From: Dehalococcoidia bacterium
Lineage (GTDB): Bacteria; Chloroflexota; Dehalococcoidia; Dehalococcoidales; BS750m-G39
Direction of reading: 5' to 3'
DNA length: 36,852 nt
NCBI GenBank assembly: GCA_011176635.1
Contig: DUEC01000037.1
Location: 1-36,852, forward strand
The first letter of the stretch is position 1, and each line of letters begins with the position of its first letter. A program made the position numbers and the translations under genes. Below the pieces are notes generated by a model, which saw nothing but the letters and a program-made list of their open reading frames with translations, did not search any database and was not told where the DNA came from. This document shows, piece after piece, positions 15,718 through 26,257 of the stretch.

Positions 15718-16590
15718 TCACGCTGCCTTGGCTCTTTCCAGAGCTAGCTGGGCTACTCGCTTCACGAAGACCTTCACCATCTCCCTCCGGTATTCTATTG
15801 AACCATGAACATCAGCGGGGGGGGTAGCTTCGGTTGAGGCTACCTCACCAGCCTTGGTAAGCAGGCCGTTGTTAATCGTCTTTCCGATTAGTAGCTTTTC
15901 TGCCTTTTTAGCCCTTAACGGGACGGAAGCAGCATTGCTAAGAGCAATTCGAGCGTCCCCGCACCCGCCCTTTGAGTCCAAGGTGATTGACACTGCTGCC
16001 CCGATAATGCTCATATCCCCTTTCATTACCATGAGTTTCTCGTAGGCAGTACCGGTGTGAGCTGGCGGGGTCGGCACCTGAATTTCAGTGAGCATTTCAT
16101 TGGGTTCTAGGGCTACCTCAAGATAGTCCTTGGAGAATTCTTCCGCCTCAACAATTCTCTCTCCGGCGGAACTGGCCAGCTTTAGCTTAGCCTTCAGGGC
16201 GATTAAGACCGGGGCCGGGTCGCCGGCCGGGTCACCGTGGCAGATGTTGCCACCAATCGTGCCCCAGTTTCTAGTCTGAATTGTGGCCAGATTTCCCTCC
16301 ATCTCGCTGAGCACTCCGAAATGCTTTTGGATAACCGGAGATTTCTCTATAGCTCGATGTATGGTCAGCGCCCCGATTCTCAAGCCCTTGCCCTCATCGT
16401 ATTTTATATAGTCCAGATCGGTTATGCCCTTGAGGTCAATCAGGTATTCGGGGGTGAGCAGGCGTTGCTTCATGACAACCAGCATCGATTGCCCACCGGC
16501 GATTATTTTAGCCTCTTCTTTATACTTGGCAAGCAGGGAAAGGGCTTCCCTAACTGTTTTGGGAGCGAAATACTCAAAAGCAGCTATCAT
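15718..16590 (-). CDS. Xanthine dehydrogenase-family FAD-binding medium subunit
   Basis: The 290-residue FAD subunit is of the CoxM/XdhB type. The FAD-binding motifs AGGQS (near residue 33) and TIGGNICHGDPAGDPAP (near residue 111) are intact, and a C-terminal CO-dehydrogenase flavoprotein-like domain ends in EYRREMVKVFVKR. The 4-hydroxybenzoyl-CoA reductase medium subunit carries a Cys-rich [4Fe-4S] insert directly after GGN. No such insert is present here. A strong GAGGAGG ribosome-binding site precedes ATG 16590. First gene of the hydroxylase operon. Confidence 0.92.
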   Translation of the reverse strand: MIAAFEYFAPKTVREALSLLAKYKEEAKIIAGGQSMLVVMKQRLLTPEYLIDLKGITDLDYIKYDEGKGLRIGALTIHRAIEKSPVIQKHFGVLSEMEGNLATIQTRNWGTIGGNICHGDPAGDPAPVLIALKAKLKLASSAGERIVEAEEFSKDYLEVALEPNEMLTEIQVPTPPAHTGTAYEKLMVMKGDMSIIGAAVSITLDSKGGCGDARIALSNAASVPLRAKKAEKLLIGKTINNGLLTKAGEVASTEATPPADVHGSIEYRREMVKVFVKRVAQLALERAKAA

Positions 16591-16618
16591 TTGACCTCCT
16601 CAATTCAAAAGTCACTAT

Positions 16619-16648
16619 ATCATATAAAACCTGGCAGGTTCCCGTCAA
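16619..16648 (-). promoter_or_regulatory. Promoter with internal palindrome upstream of the hydroxylase operon
   Basis: Minus strand: -35 TTGACG (16643-16648), an 18-base spacer and -10 TATGAT (16619-16624), about 30 bases before the medium-subunit ATG. The spacer contains the 13-base perfect dyad AACCTGGCAGGTT (16628-16640), a plausible operator where a repressor would block RNA polymerase. No dedicated regulator gene lies in the island. Confidence 0.6.
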
Positions 16649-16669
16649 GGTTGCTCGTAAGCTCCCGGT

Positions 16670-16700
16670 TCGCGCCTTCAAGTCGCGCCAGGGGTACCAC
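16670..16700 (+). repeat. tRNA-Arg 3'-end fragment (putative att site)
   Basis: 29 of 31 bases match the T arm and acceptor of tRNA-Arg at 11364-11394, including AGTCGCGCCAGGGGTACCAC without mismatch. No D arm or anticodon arm can be folded upstream, so it is a fragment and not a tRNA gene. It lies between the hydroxylase promoter and etfA. Same orientation as the intact tRNA. Confidence 0.8.
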
Positions 16701-16711
16701 TTTAAAGATAT

Positions 16712-16738
16712 AGCTTAAGGACTTGTGTGGCTTAGGCT
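16712..16738 (-). terminator. Weak hairpin at the end of etfA
   Basis: AGCTTAAG (16712-16719) and CTTAGGCT (16731-16738) pair over 8 bp with one G-U, around an 11-base loop, and overlap the etfA stop codon. No T run follows on the minus strand. It may stabilise the mRNA end more than terminate. Confidence 0.3.
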
Positions 16739-17727
16739 GATAGCAGCTCCTTGAATTTGGCGGTCAGGGCCGGTAAGACCTCTTTGTAATCGGCGACGAT
16801 GCCGAAGTGGGCTACGTTGAAGATATTAGCCTCTTTATCATTGTTTATGGCCACGATGTACTTTGAGCCCAGGCAGCCGCCGATGTGCTGTATGGCCCCG
16901 GAGAGGCCCACGGCTATGTATAGCTTGGGGCTGACCACCTTGCCTGTCTGGCCTATCTGGAGCGTCATCGGCGCCCAGCCCTCGTCGCAGGCGGGCCGGG
17001 TAGCGCCGACAGCGCCGCCCAGGACGCTAGCCAGCTCCCTTAACATCTCGAAGCTTTGAGCGCTGCCTATGCCGCGCCCGCCGCTAACCACCACCTCGGC
17101 GTCCTCCAGCTTCACCCCTTCCACCTCCTCTTTTATCCGCTCGACGACCTTGACCTTAAGCGCTGCAGGGTCGAGCTTGCCTTCTACGGGGATAACCTCG
17201 CCCTTCCGGGAGTCGTCGCGCTTGGCCGGCGGCACCGTCTTCGGTCTTAAGGTAGCCATCTGAGGGCGGGCAGTCTTTGATACCATTGTGGCGTGGGCGT
17301 TGCCGCCAAAGACGGGCCGGGTCGAGACCAGCATTTTGGCCGAGTCAAGTGATAGCTCCAGGCAGTCCATAGCCAGTCCGCCCCCCAGGCGGCCGTTCAG
17401 TCGCGGGGCTAAATCGCAACCGATATCAGTATGGCCGAGAAGCACGATAGAAGGAAGCTCCTTCTGGCAAAGGTCGGCCGCCATCTGAGTGTAGGCGTCG
17501 GAGTTATAGCTATCCAGGAGGCTGTCTTCGGCAATATAGACCTTATCGGCGCCGTAGGCGATTGCCTCCTGCCCCAGGCCGCCTGCTTTGCCGCCCATCA
17601 ACAGGGCGCTTAAGTCCTCGCCCAGTTCATCGGCCAGCTTTCTGCCCACTCCAAGGAGCTCTATAGTGATTGGCGCCAGCTTCCCCTCAACGATTTCACC
17701 GCAGACCAGAACACCTTTATTATCCAT
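16732..17727 (-). CDS. etfA: Electron transfer flavoprotein alpha subunit
   Basis: EtfA carries the electron-transferring FAD of the EtfAB heterodimer. The C-terminal FAD-binding domain is clear: VVSGGRGIGS, then LGGAVGATRPACDEGW, QIGQTGKVVSPKLYIAVGLSGAIQH and AINNDKEANIFNVAHFGIVAD. The N-terminal half is the usual Rossmann-like domain. The start is set at ATG 17727 because GGAGGG lies 7 bases upstream; a GTG two codons earlier (17733) is only one base from that site. Length 331. It is the last gene of the paaX-bam operon, behind etfB and the membrane oxidoreductase that would accept its electrons. Confidence 0.95.
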   Translation of the reverse strand: MDNKGVLVCGEIVEGKLAPITIELLGVGRKLADELGEDLSALLMGGKAGGLGQEAIAYGADKVYIAEDSLLDSYNSDAYTQMAADLCQKELPSIVLLGHTDIGCDLAPRLNGRLGGGLAMDCLELSLDSAKMLVSTRPVFGGNAHATMVSKTARPQMATLRPKTVPPAKRDDSRKGEVIPVEGKLDPAALKVKVVERIKEEVEGVKLEDAEVVVSGGRGIGSAQSFEMLRELASVLGGAVGATRPACDEGWAPMTLQIGQTGKVVSPKLYIAVGLSGAIQHIGGCLGSKYIVAINNDKEANIFNVAHFGIVADYKEVLPALTAKFKELLSA

Positions 17728-17754
17728 TTTCACACCCTCCGTTTATTCCTTAAG

Positions 17755-18549
17755 TCATAGCAGCTTAGCCAGCTTGGCGGCCAGGTTTTCGGCCGCTTGG
17801 CCGGGGCTGTCTCCGCTAATCATCTCGCACTCGGTCTTTCGGGACGGCACGGAGAGACCGGTGACCTCGGTGTGGGCCTTAGCCTTGTCCAGCTCCGGGC
17901 CTTGAGCTCCGATATCGGCCGCCTTCCAGACCGGGACCTGGGTGCGGGCGGCAATCATGATGCGCATTCCCGCGGGAAGACGGGGCAGACCGAGCTCACT
18001 GCTGGCGGTAATCAGGCTGGGCATAGGCGCCTCCAGCACTTCATAGCCGTCCTTGACTATCCTCTTTACCTTGAGCTTCTTATCGGCGGCTTCGATATCG
18101 CAGGCGAGGGTAACCACCGGGATGCCCATTATCTCGGCCAGAATAGAGCCGACCTGGCCGTTGCCCCAGTCGGCGGACTGCCGGCCGCAGAGGACCAGGT
18201 CGTAGGCGCCGATTTTCTCGATGGCTTTGCCCAGGACATAGGCGATACCGAAGCTGTCTAGGTCTTCGAAGGCTTCATCCTGGAGAACGAAGCCTTCGTC
18301 GGTGCCCATAGCTATGGTGTGCTTCACCACCTCGGCAGCCTGCGCCGCCCCCAGGCTTATCACCGTTATCTTGCCGCCTTGCTTGTCCTTGAGCCGGCAG
18401 GCCGCCTCGACGGCCCGCTCGTCAAAGACGCTTATCACCGGCGGCACTCCCGGGGGAGGAATGACCTTTTTGGTCGCGGGGTCAATCTTGAATTTGGCCG
18501 GCGGTATCTCGGGGTCGAGCACCTGTTTAACGCAGACGATAATATTCAT
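17755..18549 (-). CDS. etfB: Electron transfer flavoprotein beta subunit
   Basis: This 264-residue EtfB has the family start MNIIVCVKQVLDPEIPP, VISVFDERAVEAACRLKD, an AMGTDEG segment, and LVLCGRQSADWGNGQVGSILAE around the nucleotide site. A C-terminal arm (LDKAKAHTEVTGL) embraces EtfA. I cannot decide by eye whether it belongs to the bifurcating Etf group. A strong GGAGGGG ribosome-binding site precedes the ATG. It lies 24 bases after the membrane Fe-S oxidoreductase stop. Confidence 0.95.
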   Translation of the reverse strand: MNIIVCVKQVLDPEIPPAKFKIDPATKKVIPPPGVPPVISVFDERAVEAACRLKDKQGGKITVISLGAAQAAEVVKHTIAMGTDEGFVLQDEAFEDLDSFGIAYVLGKAIEKIGAYDLVLCGRQSADWGNGQVGSILAEIMGIPVVTLACDIEAADKKLKVKRIVKDGYEVLEAPMPSLITASSELGLPRLPAGMRIMIAARTQVPVWKAADIGAQGPELDKAKAHTEVTGLSVPSRKTECEMISGDSPGQAAENLAAKLAKLL

Positions 18550-18573
18550 ACTATTCCCCTCCTCTCCTGTAAT

Positions 18574-20607
<2,034 letters not shown>

Positions 20608-20638
20608 GCTTTACCTCCTGTTTCTTCCCTTATCTTTT

Positions 20639-21367
20639 TTAACCCTCTCGGGCTATGGTTCTTGCCTCCTCGGGGATAGGGGGAGGGACTGGCTCGGCCA
20701 GAATCCTTCTTACCGCCTCAAAGCGAGGGGGACAGGACTGGAAGCAGATGCCGCAGCCTATGCACTTATCCTGGTCGATGACATGGATTAAATTCTTGCC
20801 GCCTATTATCGCCTCCACCGGGCATTTCCTGAGGCAAATCATGCAGCCCTGGCACTTCTCCGGGTCGATATAGTATGAGGTCAGCTTCTTGCGGACATAG
20901 CTTTCCACCGATTCCAGGTCTCGCTTTAACTGCTCCGGGTCTTTGCCTTCGCCTATGCCCAGAGGGCCCATCTCCTTCAGCTGCTTGGTGAAGCTGGTGA
21001 CAAGTTCGGCGAAACGAATTCCTTCGGAGGCGGACACCCATTCAATCCGCAGTCTTTCCGGGTTCAATCCTATCTGCTCCAGCAGTTTCTTACACAGCTT
21101 GGTCATCTCCAGGGCGTGGTAATTGCCTTCGGTGACATAATGGCATTCGTCAAGCCAGCAGCCGCCGATAAACACCCCGTCGGCCCCTTTTAGGAAAGCC
21201 CGGAAGATAAACTTCGGGTCGACTCTGCCGGAGCACATCACCCTTATCACCCTCATGTTAGGGGGGTATTGATACCGGGAAACCCCGGCGAGGTCGGCAC
21301 CGGCATAGCAGCACCAGTTACATAAGAATCCTAAAATCTTTGGTTCAAACTCGTGACTCACAACCAT
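20639..21367 (-). CDS. bamF: BamF-like MvhD-domain ferredoxin subunit
   Basis: The 242-residue protein fuses an MvhD/FrhD-type [2Fe-2S] domain with a two-cluster ferredoxin domain. The first part contains PKILGFLCNWCCYAGADLAG, RVIRVMCSGRVDP and GADGVFIGGCWLDECHY. The second part contains CQGCMICLRKCP and CIGCGICFQSCP near residues 175-215. MvhD proteins join HdrA to an electron donor. The position after bamE and before the Etf module identifies it as BamF. The residue after CNWC is Cys; no in-frame TGA suggests selenocysteine. Confidence 0.85.
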   Translation of the reverse strand: MVVSHEFEPKILGFLCNWCCYAGADLAGVSRYQYPPNMRVIRVMCSGRVDPKFIFRAFLKGADGVFIGGCWLDECHYVTEGNYHALEMTKLCKKLLEQIGLNPERLRIEWVSASEGIRFAELVTSFTKQLKEMGPLGIGEGKDPEQLKRDLESVESYVRKKLTSYYIDPEKCQGCMICLRKCPVEAIIGGKNLIHVIDQDKCIGCGICFQSCPPRFEAVRRILAEPVPPPIPEEARTIAREG

Positions 21368-21401
21368 TTTTAAAGCTCCCTAAAGAGTAACTTTTTTTTC
21401 A

Positions 21402-24400
21402 TTAGCGGACCTTGACCAGGGCGGGAAACGCCGCGTCAATTCCGGCAAAGATTTGCTCATCAGTAAAGTGTTTCGAGGAAATAGCCCCCGTTGGGCACTT
21501 TGTATTACAGAGACCATCTCCCTTACAGAGGACGGGAATAACCCTGGCCTTTTTGCCTTCCGGCGTATCGTGCATCTCTATGGCGCCGTATTTACAGACC
21601 GCCTGGCACTGCCCACAGCCGACGCACTCGCTCTCATTTACCTCGCAGATGGCGCCAGAGGCGGTGACGGTATCCTTGGAGAGAACGGTTGCCGCCCGGC
21701 CGGCAGCTCCGTAGGCCTGGGCAATCGTTTCCGATATATTCTTGGGATAGTGAGCTATCCCGCAGAGGAAAACGCCGTCGGCGGCAAAATCAACAGGCCG
21801 TAATTTTACATGGGCTTCCATGAAGAAACCGTCCGGGTTCAGAGGCACCTTGAATAGCTGGGATATTTCATTGCTCGTCGCCGAGGGAATGACGGCGGCG
21901 GCCAGGGCCAGGGCATCGGTATCTATAGAGACCTTCTTGGCTAGAATAGGGTCGGTGGCGGTAACCCTTAGGATACGCTTGCCGCCCTCTTCAACAACTT
22001 CCACCTGGGGCTTGTCCTCCGGCTCGTAGCGAATGAACTTCACCCCCCGGTTGGCCGCTTCCCGGTAATAGTCCTCGGCAAAGCCGTAGGTCCTCATATC
22101 TCGATAGAGAATGTAGATATCCATCTGGGGGTTGAGCTCTTTTAGTTTCAAAGCGCAGGTTATGGCGTTACTGCAACATACCCGGCTGCAGTAGTTTCGG
22201 TCTTCGTTTCGGCAGCCCACGCATTGAATCATCACCAGGCTCTGGGCGCCGGTTACCTTCTCTTCCCCCTTGGCGATCTGCTCCTCTAACTCCAGCAGGG
22301 TAAATACCCTATCATCCTGCCCGTAAAGGTATTCGGTGGGTTTATATTCTTCGGCGCCGGTAGCGATGACGGTTATGCCGTGTTTTATCTCCTTGATCCT
22401 TTCCCCCGACTTCACCTTGGTTACGAAATTGCCCACGTAACCGGAGGCCTCGGTGATGGTAGCATCGGTATACTTGTGAATCAAGGGGTGCCGGTATACC
22501 TTGCTTATAATATCGCTCAAATAGGCCTGGACATCCATCCCTTCCAGGATGTAATGAATTCTGCGGGCTATGCCCCCCAGCTCTTTATCCTTCTCCACCA
22601 GATAGACCTCAAATCCCTGGTCGGCCAGGCTCAGGGCACTGGTCATGCCGGCTATGCCGCCGCCGACCACCAGCCCCCTTTTGTCCACCGGCAGCTCAAA
22701 TTCGGTTAAGGGCTGTAAAAGAAGGGCTCGGGCTACCGACATCCGCACGATATCCTTTGCCTTTTTGGTGGCGGCTTCCTTTTCCCGGGAGTGGACCCAG
22801 GAGCAGTGTTCCCTTATATTGGCGAATTCAAAGTAATATGGATTGATTCCCCCCTCGCGGAGCGTGTCCCGGAACAGCGGCTCATGCGTCCTGGGGGTGC
22901 AGGCGGCGACGACCACGCGGTTAAGCCCCTTTTCCCTGATGGCGTCGGCTATCCTCTCGGCGGCATCAGTAGAACAGGTAAAGAGGTCTTCCTGGGCGTG
23001 GACGACGTTGTCCAGGGTCAAGGCGTATTCAACCACCGAAGGGACGTCTACCACCCTGCCGATGTTGGCCCCGCAATGACAGACAAAGACCCCCACCCTC
23101 GGTTCCTCGCCGGAGACATCCCTTTCCGGTGGATATACCCTTTCTTTGGCCAGCTTCCCTCGCCGGTAGGCAAGGAGTTGACTGCAGAGGGCGTCGGCCC
23201 CGCTGGCGGTCATAACCGACTCGGGGATATCTATGGGACCACGGAAGGCTCCGCTGACGAAAATTCCCGGGCGGGAGGTCTCAATAGGAGTATCGGGATT
23301 GGTTTTACAGAATCGGTGAGAATTGAGTTCGATGCCGAACTTATCGGCCAATTTTTCCACGTCGTTGGGGGGGGTCAAGCCGACGGCTAATACAACAAGG
23401 TCGAACTCCTCCTCTTTTACTCCGTCATCGGTAGCGTATTTTATGGTTACATTCTTGCTTTCCGGCAGTTCCTTGCCTATCGATACGTAGCTTCTTATAA
23501 AGCGAATGCCGGGAAGATTCTCCGTCCTCTGATAAAATCGCTCAAAGTCCTTGCCGAACGAGCGGATGTCGTTGTGGAATATGGTACACTTGGCATCGGC
23601 GTCATGGTCTTTGGTTAAAATCACCTGCTTCTGGGTGTAGGTGCAGCATACGGCCGAGCAGTAGCTGTTGCCGCCGGGGATAACCTGCCGGGAACCGACG
23701 CAGGAAATCCAGGCTATATTCTTGGGGTGCTTGCCGTCGGAAGGGCGCCTTATCTCGCCTTCGTAAGGCCCGGTGGAGCATAGTATTCGTTCAAAGTCGA
23801 GGCCGCTTACCACGTTCGGCATCTTGCCGTAGCCATAGTCACCCCTCGGCCTGGCGTCAAATGCCTCGTAGCCCGGAGCCAGGATGATGGCCCCTACCTC
23901 TATTTCTAGCTTCTTCTCCTTTTGATGGAGGTCTATGGCGTCGTTCTTGCAGACTCCCACGCAGATGTTGCATTTCTCGTCTTTAAGGAAGAGGCAGGTC
24001 TCGGGGTCTATATAGGTGATAAGCGGCACCGATTGGGAGAAGTATATATGGGTGCATTTACTCAAGGACAGGTTTTGATTATATTTATCGGGGATTTTGA
24101 CCGGGCAGTACTCGGTGCAGGTGGTACAACCCCGGCATTTATCATCTAAAATGTATCTGGGCTTCTTAATCAGGGTTACCTTGAAGTCTCCGGCTTCCCC
24201 TTCCACCTTGTCGACATCGGTATAGGTCATAATCTCTATATTGGGATGCCGGTCGCATTCAATGAACTTGGGAGATTCGATGCACAAAGAGCAGTCGTTG
24301 GTGGGGAAGGTCTTATCGAGCTGGGCCATCTTGCCGCCGATAGCCGGCGATTTGTCGACTAAATAAACCTTAAAGCCCATCTCGGCCAGGTCAAGGGAGG

Positions 24401-24503
24401 CCTGGATACCGCTGATTCCCCCACCGACGACCATAACATCGCCGATGTTGCTTTCTTCTTCGGTACTGTTAACAATCTGTTCTTCAACCGTTTCTTTTTC
24501 CAC
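21402..24503 (-). CDS. bamE: BamE-like tandem HdrA flavoprotein
   Basis: A 1033-residue flavin/Fe-S protein built from two HdrA-type modules. Module one has the FAD Rossmann motif VGGGISGIQASLDLAEMGF (near residue 26), KTFPTNDCSLC, and the cluster motifs CRGCTTCTEYC and CNICVGVC. Module two has CHCGANIGR near residue 480, a second VGGGIAGMTSALSLADQGF (near 620), and a C-terminal ferredoxin (CVGCGQCQAVC, CKGDGLCNTKC). HdrA proteins carry the bifurcating flavin in heterodisulfide reductases. In the Bam complex BamE is proposed to split electrons so that the low-potential branch reaches BamBC. GTG start. Confidence 0.88.
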   Translation of the reverse strand: MEKETVEEQIVNSTEEESNIGDVMVVGGGISGIQASLDLAEMGFKVYLVDKSPAIGGKMAQLDKTFPTNDCSLCIESPKFIECDRHPNIEIMTYTDVDKVEGEAGDFKVTLIKKPRYILDDKCRGCTTCTEYCPVKIPDKYNQNLSLSKCTHIYFSQSVPLITYIDPETCLFLKDEKCNICVGVCKNDAIDLHQKEKKLEIEVGAIILAPGYEAFDARPRGDYGYGKMPNVVSGLDFERILCSTGPYEGEIRRPSDGKHPKNIAWISCVGSRQVIPGGNSYCSAVCCTYTQKQVILTKDHDADAKCTIFHNDIRSFGKDFERFYQRTENLPGIRFIRSYVSIGKELPESKNVTIKYATDDGVKEEEFDLVVLAVGLTPPNDVEKLADKFGIELNSHRFCKTNPDTPIETSRPGIFVSGAFRGPIDIPESVMTASGADALCSQLLAYRRGKLAKERVYPPERDVSGEEPRVGVFVCHCGANIGRVVDVPSVVEYALTLDNVVHAQEDLFTCSTDAAERIADAIREKGLNRVVVAACTPRTHEPLFRDTLREGGINPYYFEFANIREHCSWVHSREKEAATKKAKDIVRMSVARALLLQPLTEFELPVDKRGLVVGGGIAGMTSALSLADQGFEVYLVEKDKELGGIARRIHYILEGMDVQAYLSDIISKVYRHPLIHKYTDATITEASGYVGNFVTKVKSGERIKEIKHGITVIATGAEEYKPTEYLYGQDDRVFTLLELEEQIAKGEEKVTGAQSLVMIQCVGCRNEDRNYCSRVCCSNAITCALKLKELNPQMDIYILYRDMRTYGFAEDYYREAANRGVKFIRYEPEDKPQVEVVEEGGKRILRVTATDPILAKKVSIDTDALALAAAVIPSATSNEISQLFKVPLNPDGFFMEAHVKLRPVDFAADGVFLCGIAHYPKNISETIAQAYGAAGRAATVLSKDTVTASGAICEVNESECVGCGQCQAVCKYGAIEMHDTPEGKKARVIPVLCKGDGLCNTKCPTGAISSKHFTDEQIFAGIDAAFPALVKVR

Positions 24504-24539
24504 TTCGCTTCGTCCTTAAATCAAGTTTCTGGGACTTGC

Positions 24540-25697
24540 CTAAATCGCCTCCTGGATAATCTCGGTGATGTCTTTAATCTCGATGACTTTACTGTCCTCC
24601 AGGGTTAATTGGCTGTCCTTAAAATTGATGATGCAATACGGGCAGGCGGTGACCAGCACCTCAGCCCCGGCATCGATGGCTTGTTGTAGTCTCAAGTCGG
24701 AGAGCCTTTCCCCCTTTTTGGTCTCCATCCAGATTCTTCCCCCGCCGCCGCCGCAGCAAAGGGAGTTTTCTCTGGAATCGGCCATCTCAACCAGTTCTAA
24801 ACCGGGCACCTTCTTTAAGACCTCTCTGGGTTCGTCGTATATGCCGTTATGCCGCCCCAGGTAACACGGGTCGTGGTAAGTAACCTTCTTCTTATACTCC
24901 CTGGTGAGCTTTAGTTTTCCCTCATTGATAAGCTCGAATAGATATTGGGAGACATGGACCACCTCAAAGTTGGCCTTAAATTCGGTATACTCGTTTTTGA
25001 AGGCGTGGTAGCAATGAGGGGAGGAAACCAGGATTTTCTTCACCCCGTTATCGATAAAGGTCTTGATGTTTTCCTTAGCCAGGCGTTTGAATAATTGCTC
25101 GTTGCCCGCCTTGCGCACGCTCTCGCCGCAGCAGACCTCTTTGGAGCCTAGAATCCCGAAGTCCACCCCGAGCTTGGTCAGGATTTGGCCGGTTGCCCGG
25201 GCTACGCTCTGGACTCGCGGGTCGAAGGCCGGGGTACAGCAGGGGAAATACAATAGCTCGGTGCCCTCGGTGAAGTCCTTTATTCCCAGGTCTTTGGCCC
25301 AGTTGGCCCGGCCCTCCGCTTCCTGCTGCCAGGGATTACCGACACTGGCGATGCTGGTCATTACTCCCCGCAGGTTGGGGATGCTGGCCGGGACTACGCC
25401 GTCGGGGACTAAGAGGCGGCGCATAGCCCTCATGACATCGATAATTTTCACCCCGCGCGGGCAGCGCTCCACGCAGGCGCCGCAGGTGGCGCACAGCCAT
25501 ATGTCCTCCGAGCCGAAATCGACCACGCCTAACTGTGCCTGGTGGATAATACTGCGAACGAAGAATTTTCTCACCCGGTTCCAGGGACAGGCCGTCTCGC
25601 ACAGTCCGCATTGATAGCATAAACTGAAGGCTTCTCCACCAGTTTCTTTTATGCCGTCTATTACCTCTTTAAAGGGGGCTAAGGCCAGAGTCTCCAT
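24540..25697 (-). CDS. bamD: BamD-like HdrD-type Fe-S oxidoreductase
   Basis: The 385-residue soluble protein has two N-terminal [4Fe-4S] motifs (CYQCGLCETACPWN and CATCGACVERCPRG). Two CCG domains follow: YFPCCTPAF with EVCCGESV, then YHDPCYLGRHNG with NSLCCGGGGG. CCG domains bind non-cubane clusters in heterodisulfide reductase. It follows bamC in the order known from bam clusters, where BamD is proposed to pass electrons between BamC and BamE. It is similar in layout to the HdrD-like protein at 30095-31258, which may be a paralogue. Confidence 0.86.
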   Translation of the reverse strand: METLALAPFKEVIDGIKETGGEAFSLCYQCGLCETACPWNRVRKFFVRSIIHQAQLGVVDFGSEDIWLCATCGACVERCPRGVKIIDVMRAMRRLLVPDGVVPASIPNLRGVMTSIASVGNPWQQEAEGRANWAKDLGIKDFTEGTELLYFPCCTPAFDPRVQSVARATGQILTKLGVDFGILGSKEVCCGESVRKAGNEQLFKRLAKENIKTFIDNGVKKILVSSPHCYHAFKNEYTEFKANFEVVHVSQYLFELINEGKLKLTREYKKKVTYHDPCYLGRHNGIYDEPREVLKKVPGLELVEMADSRENSLCCGGGGGRIWMETKKGERLSDLRLQQAIDAGAEVLVTACPYCIINFKDSQLTLEDSKVIEIKDITEIIQEAI

Positions 25698-25732
25698 TAT
25701 CTTTTTTAATCCTCTTCTTTCGCCTTAATGTT

Positions 25733-26257
25733 TTAACCCTTGGCTAATCGGGCCAGGCTGTCCTTTACCGTCTTCAATCCGTGTTTTTTTACTAATGATT
25801 CCAGTCCTATCTCCATCTCCTCCGGCTTCTCTTCTTCTTCACCTTCCTCTTCCCTTTCTTCGTAGGTCAGGGCATCGGATAGGCACCACTGGACACATAG
25901 CGGCTCTTCCAGCGGCGGTTCTTCTTCACACATATCGCATTTTAGAGGGAGGTCGGAATCGGGGTCTTTGAAAAGGTCCCGGGACGGGCAGGAAGCCCGG
26001 CAGAAACTGCACTCGTCATATTGCTTGCCGTCAATGGTATAAATGTCTCTGCCGTTACATTCGGCTTCGGTATACTCGCCGGCCAGTACCGGAACATAAA
26101 TATCTTTTAGCGGGTCAAAAAGCACCCGAATCCGGGACCTCTCCGGGTTGGTGCTGCTGTATTTCGGCGCGGCGTGAAAGGCGGAGCAGACTGCCTCACA
26201 TGAACGGCAACCGTTGCATTTGTCGACGTCTATCTTGATTACCTTGACTTTTTTCAT
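25733..26257 (-). CDS. bamC: BamC-like ferredoxin subunit of benzoyl-CoA reductase
   Basis: A 174-residue electron-transfer subunit. Twelve Cys (C14, C17, C20, C24, C67, C83, C86, C90, C107, C110, C121, C125) provide ligands for three [4Fe-4S] clusters. Recognisable phrases are CNGCRSCEAVCSAFHA, YSSTNPERSRIRV, CSFCRASCPSRD and PLEEPLCVQWC. An acidic stretch (EEREEEGEEEEKPEE, residues 132-146) precedes a short helix. In characterised class II systems BamC forms a tight pair with BamB. The ATG overlaps the bamB stop by 4 bp (ATGA), fixing stoichiometric co-translation. Confidence 0.9.
   Translation of the reverse strand: MKKVKVIKIDVDKCNGCRSCEAVCSAFHAAPKYSSTNPERSRIRVLFDPLKDIYVPVLAGEYTEAECNGRDIYTIDGKQYDECSFCRASCPSRDLFKDPDSDLPLKCDMCEEEPPLEEPLCVQWCLSDALTYEEREEEGEEEEKPEEMEIGLESLVKKHGLKTVKDSLARLAKG

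Larger units (their letters stand above)
11375..16700. mobile_element. Putative tRNA-Arg-integrated genomic island
   Basis: The region is bounded by a 20-base exact direct repeat AGTCGCGCCAGGGGTACCAC at 11375-11394 (3' end of the intact tRNA-Arg) and 16681-16700. Allowing two mismatches the match extends to 31 bases (11364-11394 against 16670-16700). Both copies have the same orientation, as expected when an element integrates into a tRNA 3' end and displaces the old end to its far side. Cargo is a MoaD-like protein, a MoeB-like E1 and a three-subunit molybdenum hydroxylase. No integrase or recombinase gene lies inside, so the element is either non-autonomous or has lost it. Confidence 0.6.

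Noticed and set aside
12875-16590. Aerobic CO dehydrogenase (coxMSL)
   Set aside because: The gene order medium-small-large is the same, but the large subunit has AMRGHG where CO dehydrogenase has the AYRCSFR loop with the Cys that binds copper.
16670-16700. A second complete tRNA-Arg gene
   Set aside because: Only the T arm and acceptor 3' strand are present; upstream sequence folds into no D or anticodon arm and there is no matching 5' acceptor strand.
20639-21367. Selenocysteine in the BamF-like protein
   Set aside because: The Cys-rich MvhD domain has no in-frame TGA and all expected Cys are encoded as Cys.
21412-24149. Plus-strand open frames opposite bamE and bamB
   Set aside because: They are shadows of strongly coding minus-strand genes and show no ribosome-binding sites or family motifs.
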